Source: Candidatus Allofournierella merdigallinarum (lineage in GTDB: Bacteria > Bacillota > Clostridia > Oscillospirales > Ruminococcaceae). Taken from it: a stretch of DNA of 64,000 nt. Position 1 is the stretch's first letter. Each line of letters begins with the position of its first letter. The DNA is taken from positions 33,614 to 97,613 of the forward strand of contig DXAC01000011.1 of the NCBI GenBank assembly GCA_019117205.1, read 5' to 3'. Under the pieces are notes generated by a model, which saw nothing but the letters and a program-made list of their open reading frames with translations, did not search any database and was not told where the DNA came from. Of this stretch, positions 50,042-57,633 are shown piece by piece. The translations under genes were made by a program, and so were the position numbers.

Positions 50042-51058
50042 ATGGAACAGTTGACTATCATCGCCGGCGCGACGCCGGCTCAGCAGGAAGCGGCGGCCAT
50101 GCACTTTGAGATCGTGGAGGCAGCCAAGGGGGCGGTGAACAGCCTCCTTGACCTTGGCCGCAAGCTCAAGCGCATGCGTGACAGCGGGCGCTTCAAGGAC
50201 CTGGGCTTTGAGACCTTCGGGGCCTACACCGAGGCGGCGGTGGGCATCAAGCAGCGCCAAGCGTACAGCTACATACAAGTCGTTGAGACGCTGCCGGCGC
50301 GTCTTATCGAGGAGAACGCGGCCAGCGGCATCACCAAGCTGGCCCTGCTCTGCAAGCTCAGCCCGGCGGACCGTGAAGAGGTCGCCGGCGAAGGGCTGGC
50401 GGAAATCACCGTGGCCGAGCTCCAGAAGCTCATCGAGGAAAAGAACGGCCTGGCGGAGCAGCTCTCCATGCTGGAGAGCGGGGCCGCGGCGCCCGCCGCC
50501 GAGGCACAGGCCGAAGAGGTGGACCTGGACGCGATCCGCGCCGAGGCTGCCGCCCAGGCCCGGGAGGAAGAGCAGCGGCGCCACGCGGAGGAGCTGGCCC
50601 GGGTAAAACAGGAACAGGCAAAGGCGGTAGAAGCCGCCCGGCGGCTGGGCGAAGCGGAGTTGAAAAAGAAAGTCAAGGAGGCTACCGAGAAGGCCCAGGA
50701 GCAGGCACGGAAAACCGCGGTGCAGCAGATCGCGGAGGAGCGGGAGAAGGCAGCCAGCCAGGCCCGCGCCCAGCAGGAAGCAGCGGACCGGGCGGCGCTG
50801 GAGGAGGCCCGCCGCCGGGAGGCCGAGGCCATGAAGCGGGCGGAGGAAACGGCAAAGCAGCTGCAGCTGGCCGCCGACAAGGACAGCGCCCGTTTCGCCC
50901 TTCTTTTCGATGACCTGCAGGCCAAGGCCACGGCCATGGTGGAGCTGGCAGAGGCTATGCGGGCACAGGGCAAGGTGGAACAGGCCGAAAGGTGCATGAC
51001 CGCCTTAAAACGGGCTCTGGAGGCCCTGCGGGAGAGCCTGGAAGGGGAAGGTGAATGA
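50042..51058 (+). CDS. Coiled-coil phage protein with DUF3102-like N-terminus
   Basis: A 338-residue protein. Residues 20-140 look like the DUF3102/plasmid replication-associated style (LLDLGRKLKRMRDSGRFKDL, GFETFGAYTEAAVGIKQRQAY, then SYIQVV); residues 160-290 are a long Ala/Glu/Arg coiled coil. Probably a DNA-binding structural protein. AAAGGAG start site. Confidence 0.7.
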   Translation: MEQLTIIAGATPAQQEAAAMHFEIVEAAKGAVNSLLDLGRKLKRMRDSGRFKDLGFETFGAYTEAAVGIKQRQAYSYIQVVETLPARLIEENAASGITKLALLCKLSPADREEVAGEGLAEITVAELQKLIEEKNGLAEQLSMLESGAAAPAAEAQAEEVDLDAIRAEAAAQAREEEQRRHAEELARVKQEQAKAVEAARRLGEAELKKKVKEATEKAQEQARKTAVQQIAEEREKAASQARAQQEAADRAALEEARRREAEAMKRAEETAKQLQLAADKDSARFALLFDDLQAKATAMVELAEAMRAQGKVEQAERCMTALKRALEALRESLEGEGE

Positions 51059-51059
51059 A

Positions 51060-51500
51060 ATGCCAATCAAAAACTACACGACCACGGTGCCGGCGGCGCA
51101 GTCCGTGGCCGAGATCGTGGGAGCGCTGGCCGCCCACGGCGCCACGAAAATCCAACAGGACTATGATGCCGGCAGGCCTGTTTCCATCGCCTTTGTAATT
51201 GACACCCCGGCGGGGCCGCGCGCGTTTCAGCTGCCCAGCAGCGCGGACCGGGTCAAGGCCGTGCTGCTGCGGCAGAAGGTTAAGGCCGACGATGCCCAGG
51301 CAGAGCGGGTCGCCTGGCGTATCCTGCGGGACTGGGTGCTCTCGCAGATGGCTATTCTGGAGACCGAGATGGTGGCCATAGATCAGATCATGCTCCCCTA
51401 TATGGTGGACGACCAGGGGAGAACCGTGTACGAACTGTACAAGAGCAGTCAGCTCCTTCTTGGGCGAGGACTGGAAAGGGAAGATGAAGGGAGAAGATGA
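51060..51500 (+). CDS. Hypothetical phage protein (conserved in Clostridia phages)
   Basis: A 146-residue protein with a beta-sheet N-terminal half (IAFVIDTPAGPRAFQLPSSA) and a helical C-terminal half (VAWRILRDWVLSQMAILETE then MVAIDQIMLPYM). I recognise the pattern as common in prophages beside PcfJ genes but know no function. ATG 51060 is chosen with GGGGAAGG eight bases upstream. Confidence 0.68.
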   Translation: MPIKNYTTTVPAAQSVAEIVGALAAHGATKIQQDYDAGRPVSIAFVIDTPAGPRAFQLPSSADRVKAVLLRQKVKADDAQAERVAWRILRDWVLSQMAILETEMVAIDQIMLPYMVDDQGRTVYELYKSSQLLLGRGLEREDEGRR

Positions 51501-51503
51501 GGC

Positions 51504-51692
51504 ATGAGCCTGAAAACAATGCTGAAACAAATGGTGTGCAGGCATGAAATTGAACAGTGCGTGAAGAAAGAAGAATATCACCATCTGCAAGGAGATACAG
51601 TCTACCACGTATGCCGAAAGTGCGGGAAAGTGGTAAAAGAAGAGTTTCTGACATGGGAGGAACAACTGGCACGATACGGGAGGTACGTGTGA
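51504..51692 (+). CDS. Small zinc-ribbon-like phage protein
   Basis: A 62-residue protein with Cys/His pairs (CRHEIEQC and VCRKCGKVV). Likely binds zinc. Start four bases after the preceding stop. Function unknown. Confidence 0.6.
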   Translation: MSLKTMLKQMVCRHEIEQCVKKEEYHHLQGDTVYHVCRKCGKVVKEEFLTWEEQLARYGRYV

Positions 51693-51693
51693 G

Positions 51694-51966
51694 ATGGTTG
51701 GCGAAGTATGTAGCATAGAAAACGAGTGTGTGCCTGGACGGCCCATGAACATCAAAGAAAAGATGCTCACGACGGCGGATATGCAGCGTAAGGCAATCGA
51801 GATACTGTATGCGATCAAGCGGGACGTGATGGGCACGGAGAGAGGAGAAGGCCCTGCTCACGTCGAAACCAGCATGGACGAAGTGGCTTCGCGGGCTCTT
51901 GACCGTATGGACTATATCCTTGGGATGCTGTGCGAAATCAGGGATGCGCTGGGCGTGACCGTGTGA
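51694..51966 (+). CDS. Hypothetical phage protein
   Basis: A 90-residue helical protein (MQRKAIEILYAIKRDVMG). No motif recognised. Starts one base after the preceding stop. Confidence 0.55.
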   Translation: MVGEVCSIENECVPGRPMNIKEKMLTTADMQRKAIEILYAIKRDVMGTERGEGPAHVETSMDEVASRALDRMDYILGMLCEIRDALGVTV

Positions 51967-51981
51967 TAGGCGGTACATGAT

Positions 51982-52188
51982 ATGGGAAAAGAAATCTGCG
52001 AGGACTGCGGGAAGGTATTTGAGGCAGGTCCTAAAGCCTTTTTGTGCCCGAGCTGCCGTAAGCGGCGGCTGAGCAATGCTGCCAAAGCGCGGGGGCTTAA
52101 TAGACTCGGCACAAATGCCCGCCATAAAAATGCAGAAGCTGAGATTACAGGGATGACCGCTGCCAGAGCAGCCAATGAAGAAAAGTGA
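51982..52188 (+). CDS. Small zinc-ribbon phage protein
   Basis: A 68-residue basic protein with C-x2-C...C-x2-C (CEDCGKVFEAGPKAFLCPSC). Weak start site. Function unknown, probably nucleic acid binding. Confidence 0.6.
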   Translation: MGKEICEDCGKVFEAGPKAFLCPSCRKRRLSNAAKARGLNRLGTNARHKNAEAEITGMTAARAANEEK

Positions 52189-52203
52189 AGGAGACTACGA
52201 CCA

Positions 52204-52680
52204 ATGAAAGGATACTGTGTAGACTGCGGGGCAAGGCTGAAGAATGGAAAGGCCCGGCGGTGCAGAAGCTGTAAAGAAAAGCACGAGCTGGCCCTGCGTA
52301 AGAAGTGGGCAGAGGAACACAAGATTACCGTCAAATGTGAAAGATGCGGTGAGCTTTTTATGACTGTTGCCCGGTCTACAAGGGCCACGGCACGTTACTG
52401 CTCCTGTTGCAGGCCCCTTCTGCAGGCGGAGAACAGAGCCAAGCGGCGGGAAGTGCAACAGCGAAAAAAAGCAGCAGGGCCGCGAGTTATAAAGCTGCCG
52501 CCGGCGAGCACGCAGACCACACGGCCCAAAAGGCCGGAGCCGAAAGGAAACCATGACAGTTTGGATCATGTGATTTGGGAACTGGAGCAGATCAATGAGG
52601 CCAGACATGGCGCAGGACTGCCGCCAATCAGTTACGGGAAATATGTGTCTTCCAGAGGAAAGGAGACTGGTAAAAAATGA
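52204..52680 (+). CDS. Zinc-finger phage protein
   Basis: A 158-residue basic protein with three Cys pairs (CVDCGARL, CRSCKEKH, CERCGELF, CSCC) in the first 80 residues and a separate C-terminal helix plus GLPPISYGKYVS. Likely nucleic acid binding. Overlaps the next gene by four bases (ATGA). Confidence 0.62.
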   Translation: MKGYCVDCGARLKNGKARRCRSCKEKHELALRKKWAEEHKITVKCERCGELFMTVARSTRATARYCSCCRPLLQAENRAKRREVQQRKKAAGPRVIKLPPASTQTTRPKRPEPKGNHDSLDHVIWELEQINEARHGAGLPPISYGKYVSSRGKETGKK

Positions 52681-52880
52681 AAGATACTGTGGAGGCAAGA
52701 GCGCTCAAAATCGCAGCTGCAATAATGCAAGTCGATGGCCTGTGTAGATATGAACGTGCTTCCCAGTGCCGGCGTCTGTATGTAACAGAAAAGACCTGCG
52801 AAACGTGTATCAGGCAATGGCTCATTTCAAAGGCAAAAAAAGAACTTCGGGAGGAGGCGCTTCGCAAACTTGAGAAATGA
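52677..52880 (+). CDS. Small Cys-containing phage protein
   Basis: A 67-residue protein with CRYERASQCRRL and CETCIRQW, followed by a charged helix. Probable metal binding. Starts inside the ATGA overlap. Function unknown. Confidence 0.58.
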   Translation: MKDTVEARALKIAAAIMQVDGLCRYERASQCRRLYVTEKTCETCIRQWLISKAKKELREEALRKLEK

Positions 52881-52881
52881 T

Positions 52882-53406
52882 GTGATAGCATATCCAATTC
52901 TGTTCAACACGGAAATGGTAAAGGCAATCTTGAATGGGGAGAAGACAGAGACCAGACGCCCGGCGGGCCGAAAGCTGTTGTGCTCACCGGGCGATATCCT
53001 GTGGGTTCGTGAAACCTGGGGCTGGATACCATGTGAAGAGTGCTCCCTGCATGATGGATGGTGCCCCACGCTACCTACAACCTATAAATATGAAAACGGA
53101 TGTTTTACCCATAAGGCTGATAGCTACATAGAGGAAATACCTCGATGGAGACCATCTATCCACATGCCCAAAGAGGCGTCAAGAATATTTCTGAAAGTAT
53201 TGAGTGTGAGGATGGCAGAAGACGTGTCTGCTATCACAGAGGCTGAAGCTCATTCGGAGGGATTTCGGAATCGGTCAGAATTCCTCTCTGCATGGGAGAA
53301 AATGTACCCGGAACATACGAGCGGTGCTGCTTGGGTAATCCGTTTTCAAAGAGTTGCACCGCCCAAATTATGGCCTGGAGCAAAAGAGGAGGGACTGTAT
53401 TGCTGA
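52882..53406 (+). CDS. ASCH/PUA-like phage protein
   Basis: About 174 residues with the typical blocks YPILFNTEMVKAILNGEKTETRRP at the start, GDILWVRETW and WRPSIHMPKEASRIFL. ASCH folds bind RNA or modified nucleotides; the phage role is unknown. GTG 52882 is one base after the preceding stop and fits the family start; TTG 52870 is the alternative. Confidence 0.72.
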   Translation: MIAYPILFNTEMVKAILNGEKTETRRPAGRKLLCSPGDILWVRETWGWIPCEECSLHDGWCPTLPTTYKYENGCFTHKADSYIEEIPRWRPSIHMPKEASRIFLKVLSVRMAEDVSAITEAEAHSEGFRNRSEFLSAWEKMYPEHTSGAAWVIRFQRVAPPKLWPGAKEEGLYC

Positions 53407-53744
53407 TCAGCTTGAAACAGTGGAAAGCATTCCGCTTCAAAAAAGAGGCCGCTTTCCGAGGGAATGACCAGTATTCTCAGGGGGTTCGAGACACTCTTGC
53501 TGTCGTGGATGAATTCCTGGAGAGGTCTGGAAGGGGAGATCATGCCTGTGAAAAAGGCTTTCATGATGAACTTCAGGGATTCCTTCGCAGTGAAAATGAA
53601 AAGCGGTTCCGCGGTATTCCCAAGGATATGGCAAAGGATTTGAAACTGGAGCTTCAAACAACTGAGATTGTGGAAGACTCTCCTTTTAATTACAGAGGGA
53701 AGATTCTGGTGACCCTAAAGCGGTCCGAAGCGCACAATGGCTGA
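53400..53744 (+). CDS. Hypothetical phage protein
   Basis: A 114-residue charged protein. TTG start at 53400 follows AGAGGAGGG and overlaps the preceding stop. No motif recognised. Last gene before a terminator-like hairpin. Confidence 0.58.
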   Translation: MLISLKQWKAFRFKKEAAFRGNDQYSQGVRDTLAVVDEFLERSGRGDHACEKGFHDELQGFLRSENEKRFRGIPKDMAKDLKLELQTTEIVEDSPFNYRGKILVTLKRSEAHNG

Positions 53745-53773
53745 CGCGCGGGAATCTGTTCCAGGAAAACTTT

Positions 53774-53796
53774 AAAGCGGCGGCTGCCGCTTTTGC
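53774..53796 (+). terminator. Hairpin ending the early gene block
   Basis: AAAGCGGC-GGCT-GCCGCTTTT, an 8-bp stem with short T-run, in the 100-base gap before the Rep-like gene. Confidence 0.55.
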
Positions 53797-53844
53797 GGTC
53801 TTGTTTCGCTTCTTATTTTAAGGACATGGTCTGGAGAAATAAAA

Positions 53845-54627
53845 ATGCCATATCGTGAGAAAAAGATATACTCCGGAGCAATGCTGGAGATCGAGCGAGT
53901 GCACTGTCATTCCTGCGGGAGGGTGATCGGCCGTAGAGGAAGAGGGGTGCCCACCGGGAAGGCACAGGAAAAAATCAACCTTCGCAATGCCCAGCTTCGG
54001 CTGGCGCGCCTTCTATGTGAAAATTTCAAGCGAGGGGACTATCATGTGGCGCTGACCTTCGGCAAAGAGCTGGAGCGGGAGAAGCAGCAAAAGATGCTTG
54101 CCAAGTTCCTCCGGCGGCTGCGGGCTGCATTTCGCAGGGCGACCGGGCGGGAGTTACGATATGTGTGTGTGCGGGAGGATCGCGGAACACGGCCGCACTA
54201 TCACCTGGTATGCGAGGCTTTCGGCGCCGATGTGGATGACCTGGCCGAGATGTGGGAGGGCGGCCGCCTGGATGTAGGCACGCTGGATGGCAATCCGGAT
54301 TACGGCTGGATGGCGCGGTACTTAACGAAGCAGGAGGGCACAGACCGCAACAAGAAGCGGTGGAGCCAGAGCCGAAACCTGCGACAGCCCTATGAGCCGG
54401 AGCCGAAGGTGCTCAAGCGGAAAGCCCTGGCATATCCGCCCCGGGCGCCGAAGGGCTACTATGTGCTCAGCCACTACCACCAGGCAACGGCCAGCGGGTA
54501 TGAGTGGGAGTACATGGTATGCATCCGGCAGGATCGGCGGCAGGAGCTGCCATTTGAAATCATGCAAAAGCTGGAGGATGAGGGTTGCTGGAGCTGGATG
54601 AATCCCTCAGAGGAGGTAATATCCTGA
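53845..54627 (+). CDS. HUH-type replication-initiator-like protein
   Basis: A 260-residue basic protein. It has the order of rolling-circle Rep proteins: LTF block (YHVALTFGKELER), the HUH metal motif in TRPHYHLV (residues about 115-122), and the likely nucleophile Tyr in WMARYLTKQ. An N-terminal C-x2-C (CHSCG) is added. These enzymes nick one DNA strand. It lies just before the terminase genes. It may start phage replication or act in packaging; the activity is inferred. Confidence 0.75.
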   Translation: MPYREKKIYSGAMLEIERVHCHSCGRVIGRRGRGVPTGKAQEKINLRNAQLRLARLLCENFKRGDYHVALTFGKELEREKQQKMLAKFLRRLRAAFRRATGRELRYVCVREDRGTRPHYHLVCEAFGADVDDLAEMWEGGRLDVGTLDGNPDYGWMARYLTKQEGTDRNKKRWSQSRNLRQPYEPEPKVLKRKALAYPPRAPKGYYVLSHYHQATASGYEWEYMVCIRQDRRQELPFEIMQKLEDEGCWSWMNPSEEVIS

Positions 54628-54690
54628 CTTCTGAATCGCGAAAGTTCGCAGGGAAGATATAAAATTCCGCGGGCGCGAAAGAATAGAGCA

Positions 54691-54724
54691 AAAAGCAGGC
54701 TGGACGTGATCCGGCCTGCTTTTG
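54691..54724 (+). terminator. Intrinsic terminator upstream of the late genes
   Basis: AAAGCAGGC paired with GCCTGCTTT, followed by TGCTGCTTTTT. Separates early and late blocks. Confidence 0.78.
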
Positions 54725-54756
54725 CTGCTTTTTGAAAAGAAAATTGCAAAAAAGTC

Positions 54757-54789
54757 TTGACAAATACTTTTTGCCAAGCAAAATAATAA
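54757..54789 (+). promoter_or_regulatory. Likely late-gene promoter with palindrome
   Basis: A perfect -35 TTGACA (54757-54762) is followed by the inverted repeat TTTTGC-CAA-GCAAAA (54769-54783) in the spacer and an AT-only -10 region (AATAAT at 54782-54787). The poor -10 and the palindrome suggest an activator or repressor site. Confidence 0.5.
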
Positions 54790-54835
54790 AAATTTTGCCT
54801 GCACAGAGCCGGGGGAGGCGGCGGAGGTGAGAAGG

Positions 54836-55441
54836 GTGGCGAAGAAGCGGCGATACGTTGACAACACGGTCAAAGGCACACGGCGCGGCTCCCGCTGGCC
54901 GGAGGAAACGAAGACCGGGGCCATGTGCGACTTGCTCGTAGGGAACAATCTTTCAACCGTGGCGCGAAAGTACGGAGTGCCAGAGAGCACCTTGCGCACC
55001 TGGATGGGGGCCGCCCGCAAACTGGATGCCAATGGACGTAAAAGCTTGTTCGACCAGGAGCGGGAGCGGCAGATCAGGGCGTTGCAGCACAAGGCGGCGG
55101 CAGGGGCCCGGGCCAGCGTGGAGTATATAGGCCGCCGCTTTGATCTCAACGCCAGGAATACGGAGATTTACGAGCAGAGTCAACGCCTGATGGATCAGAT
55201 CGACGGGATCAGCGTGGATGGTGATGAACCACCCACGGCGCTGGCCGTGCCCGGCGGAGTACCAGGAGCGAGTGATCGAGAGAAGTTGCTGGAAGCCATG
55301 AACCGACATCGCCCGATGAGTGACTTTGCGGCAGCAAACTACTTGCGAGCGCTTGTGAGCGTCACCGGGAAAGCGGCGGAATTGCTGGGCGAGGACGGCC
55401 CCGGAGAAGGCGAGCTTTCGGTGAAAATCGAAATCGTATGA
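54836..55441 (+). CDS. Terminase small subunit-like protein
   Basis: About 201 residues with an N-terminal helix-turn-helix (LSTVARKYGVPESTLRTWMG, about 40-60), as in small terminases that bind pac DNA. It lies 16 bases before the large subunit. GTG 54836 is preceded by a perfect GGAGGTGA; GTG 54827 is possible. The rest has no firm motif. Confidence 0.75.
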   Translation: MAKKRRYVDNTVKGTRRGSRWPEETKTGAMCDLLVGNNLSTVARKYGVPESTLRTWMGAARKLDANGRKSLFDQERERQIRALQHKAAAGARASVEYIGRRFDLNARNTEIYEQSQRLMDQIDGISVDGDEPPTALAVPGGVPGASDREKLLEAMNRHRPMSDFAAANYLRALVSVTGKAAELLGEDGPGEGELSVKIEIV

Positions 55442-55457
55442 AGGAAAAGGGGAAGGC

Positions 55458-56864
55458 ATGGAACTGGCGCTGAAGATGACCAAACGACAAAAAGCCTTTT
55501 GCGAAGCGCAGGCGGATGAGGTGCTATTCGGTGGTGCGGCGGGAGGCGGCAAAAGCTATGCGCAAATGCTGGACGCCTTGCTCTACGCCCTGCGCTATCC
55601 CGGTTCAAAGCAGCTGATCCTTCGCCGCACGTTCCCGGATCTTGAGCGCAGCCTCATCCTGGAGCACCAAAAGTTCTATCCGCTGCAGGTATATCACTAC
55701 AACACCACTTCACACCGGGGCAGATTTTCCAACGGCAGCACGATTGAATTCGGATATTGCGACAGTGAGATGGATGTCCTGCAATATCAAAGTGCCGAGT
55801 ACGACGTGATACGGTTCGATGAACTTACCCATTTCACGGAATATCAGTATGTCTACATGATGAGCCGCCTGCGCGGTGTCAAACCGTATCCGCGGTGCAT
55901 CAAGGGCAGTACCAACCCTGGCGGCCCAGGGCACACATGGGTGAAAGCGCGCTTTGTAGACATCGGTGCGCCAGATGAACCCCATACTGTGATCGATCAG
56001 GAAACGGGCGCTGTGAGCACCAGGTTGTTTCTTCCCAGCAAGGTCACCGACAACCCCCTGTTGATGGCAGGCGACCCGGATTACATAAAACGCCTGGAAC
56101 GGCTGCCGGAAAAGGAGCGCCGAGCGCTGCTGTACGGCGACTGGGACCTGCACGACGGACAGTTCTTCGCTGAGTTTCGGAGGGAAAAGCACGTTTGTAA
56201 GCCTTTTTCGATACCGCGGGAGTGGCGCCGCTATGTGGCGATAGACTACGGCATGGATATGCTGGCCGCCTTGTGGATCGCCATGGCGCCAAAAGGCAGG
56301 GCCTATGTCTACCGGGAACTCTACGAGGGCCGGGATAACGGAAAAGGCGAGGAAGGCCGGGGGCACATTGTGAGCGCGGCGGCAAGACGGATCCAGGAGA
56401 TGAACGGAAGAGATGAGATCTATGCCTGGCTGGCGCCGCCGGACTTGTGGAACCGAAACCGGGACACAGGCCGCAGCACGGCTGAGATTTTTGCTGATTA
56501 CGGAATTTACCTGGATCGGGTCAGCAACGACCGGGTACACGGCTGGCGGGCAGTCCGCGAATGGCTGGCCGATTGGCCGGGAGAGCAGGGTGAGCGCCCC
56601 AAGCCTGGTTTGCAAGTGTTTGGGACTTGCGTGAATTTAATCCGAACCCTGCCGCAGGTGCAGTTTGATCAGAAAAACCCGGAGGACGTGGCAAGGGAAC
56701 CCCACGAACTGACCCATGCACCCGACGCGCTTCGGGCATTCTGTGTTTGCCACACGAGCCCGGCGGAGCCGGCAAGAGAAAAGAGACACACGCTGTTGGA
56801 CGATTTTCACATCGAGAAGATCGGAGAACCGCTTGGACTGGGGGATGAGATCCATGTTATTTAA
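55458..56864 (+). CDS. terL: Terminase large subunit
   Basis: A 468-residue packaging motor. ATPase: Walker A GGAAGGGKSY (residues 25-34), Walker B VIRFDEL (117-123), coupling motif GSTNPGG. Nuclease domain begins near residue 255 (VAIDYGMD). It cuts and pumps phage DNA into the head. Ends 11 bases inside the next gene. Confidence 0.95.
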   Translation: MELALKMTKRQKAFCEAQADEVLFGGAAGGGKSYAQMLDALLYALRYPGSKQLILRRTFPDLERSLILEHQKFYPLQVYHYNTTSHRGRFSNGSTIEFGYCDSEMDVLQYQSAEYDVIRFDELTHFTEYQYVYMMSRLRGVKPYPRCIKGSTNPGGPGHTWVKARFVDIGAPDEPHTVIDQETGAVSTRLFLPSKVTDNPLLMAGDPDYIKRLERLPEKERRALLYGDWDLHDGQFFAEFRREKHVCKPFSIPREWRRYVAIDYGMDMLAALWIAMAPKGRAYVYRELYEGRDNGKGEEGRGHIVSAAARRIQEMNGRDEIYAWLAPPDLWNRNRDTGRSTAEIFADYGIYLDRVSNDRVHGWRAVREWLADWPGEQGERPKPGLQVFGTCVNLIRTLPQVQFDQKNPEDVAREPHELTHAPDALRAFCVCHTSPAEPAREKRHTLLDDFHIEKIGEPLGLGDEIHVI

Positions 56865-57111
56865 TATTTTGCTTTTGGCGGTCGGCACTCTGGCAGGGGT
56901 TGGAATGATCGCCTGCTACCGTCAGGGCGTAAAAGACGGCCGATCAATTGCAAAGGACCAGCCGCTGGAGCCGGTTTTGCAGTCGAGTGCAAAGCGGCAG
57001 CAGCGGCCGGAGGATGCCTACTATGACACCATTATGGACAATCTGGAGCATTACGACGGCAGCGAGATCGGACAGGTTGATGTTCCTTTGCGGAAGGGGG
57101 CAGAGATATGA
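56854..57111 (+). CDS. Small phage membrane protein
   Basis: An 85-residue protein with an N-terminal transmembrane helix (about 2-20) and a polar tail. ATG 56854 overlaps terL. Function unknown. Confidence 0.6.
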   Translation: MLFNILLLAVGTLAGVGMIACYRQGVKDGRSIAKDQPLEPVLQSSAKRQQRPEDAYYDTIMDNLEHYDGSEIGQVDVPLRKGAEI

Positions 57112-57620
57112 CATACGGTGAAGCGAAAGAGCGTGTCCTTCAACTGATGGATGAACTGCAGCCGAAAGCTGACCTGCAGGGCAAGCTGCCGAGCTTCTTC
57201 GACATGGGGCAGAAAGAGGTTGCAAAGTATTACCCTATCTGGCGCAAGAAAGTGTACGGCCCGGACGATGAGCGGGTGCTGCCGGAGGACTGCTGGGAGC
57301 CGATGTTCGTTGTATCTTATGGAGTCATGGAGCACTGGGATCCGCTGGGGCGGTTTGAGGAGCTTGAAGACAGCTTCACGCTGCATTACAAGGCCTGGCC
57401 GGCCACCGTCAACGAAAACACGGCGGACAGCACCGAGTTGGATACCCCGGAGGAAGCCATGCTGGCGGTGATCTATTACGTGGCAGCCAAGTCCCAGGAG
57501 ATGGAATACGACCAGCGATTCTTCGCCAATTTCTTTGCGGAATACCAAGGCCAGCTTTCCAACCTGAGCGACAGGGCCCAGGGCGTGGCGGTGGTTCAGC
57601 CGCCGGAATATGTGATTTGA
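57108..57620 (+). CDS. Hypothetical head-tail region protein
   Basis: A 170-residue acidic protein between the terminase and nozzle-like genes. No motif I can name. Size and place fit a head-tail adaptor (inference). Confidence 0.65.
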   Translation: MTYGEAKERVLQLMDELQPKADLQGKLPSFFDMGQKEVAKYYPIWRKKVYGPDDERVLPEDCWEPMFVVSYGVMEHWDPLGRFEELEDSFTLHYKAWPATVNENTADSTELDTPEEAMLAVIYYVAAKSQEMEYDQRFFANFFAEYQGQLSNLSDRAQGVAVVQPPEYVI

Positions 57621-57633
57621 GGGAGGTGCGCGC

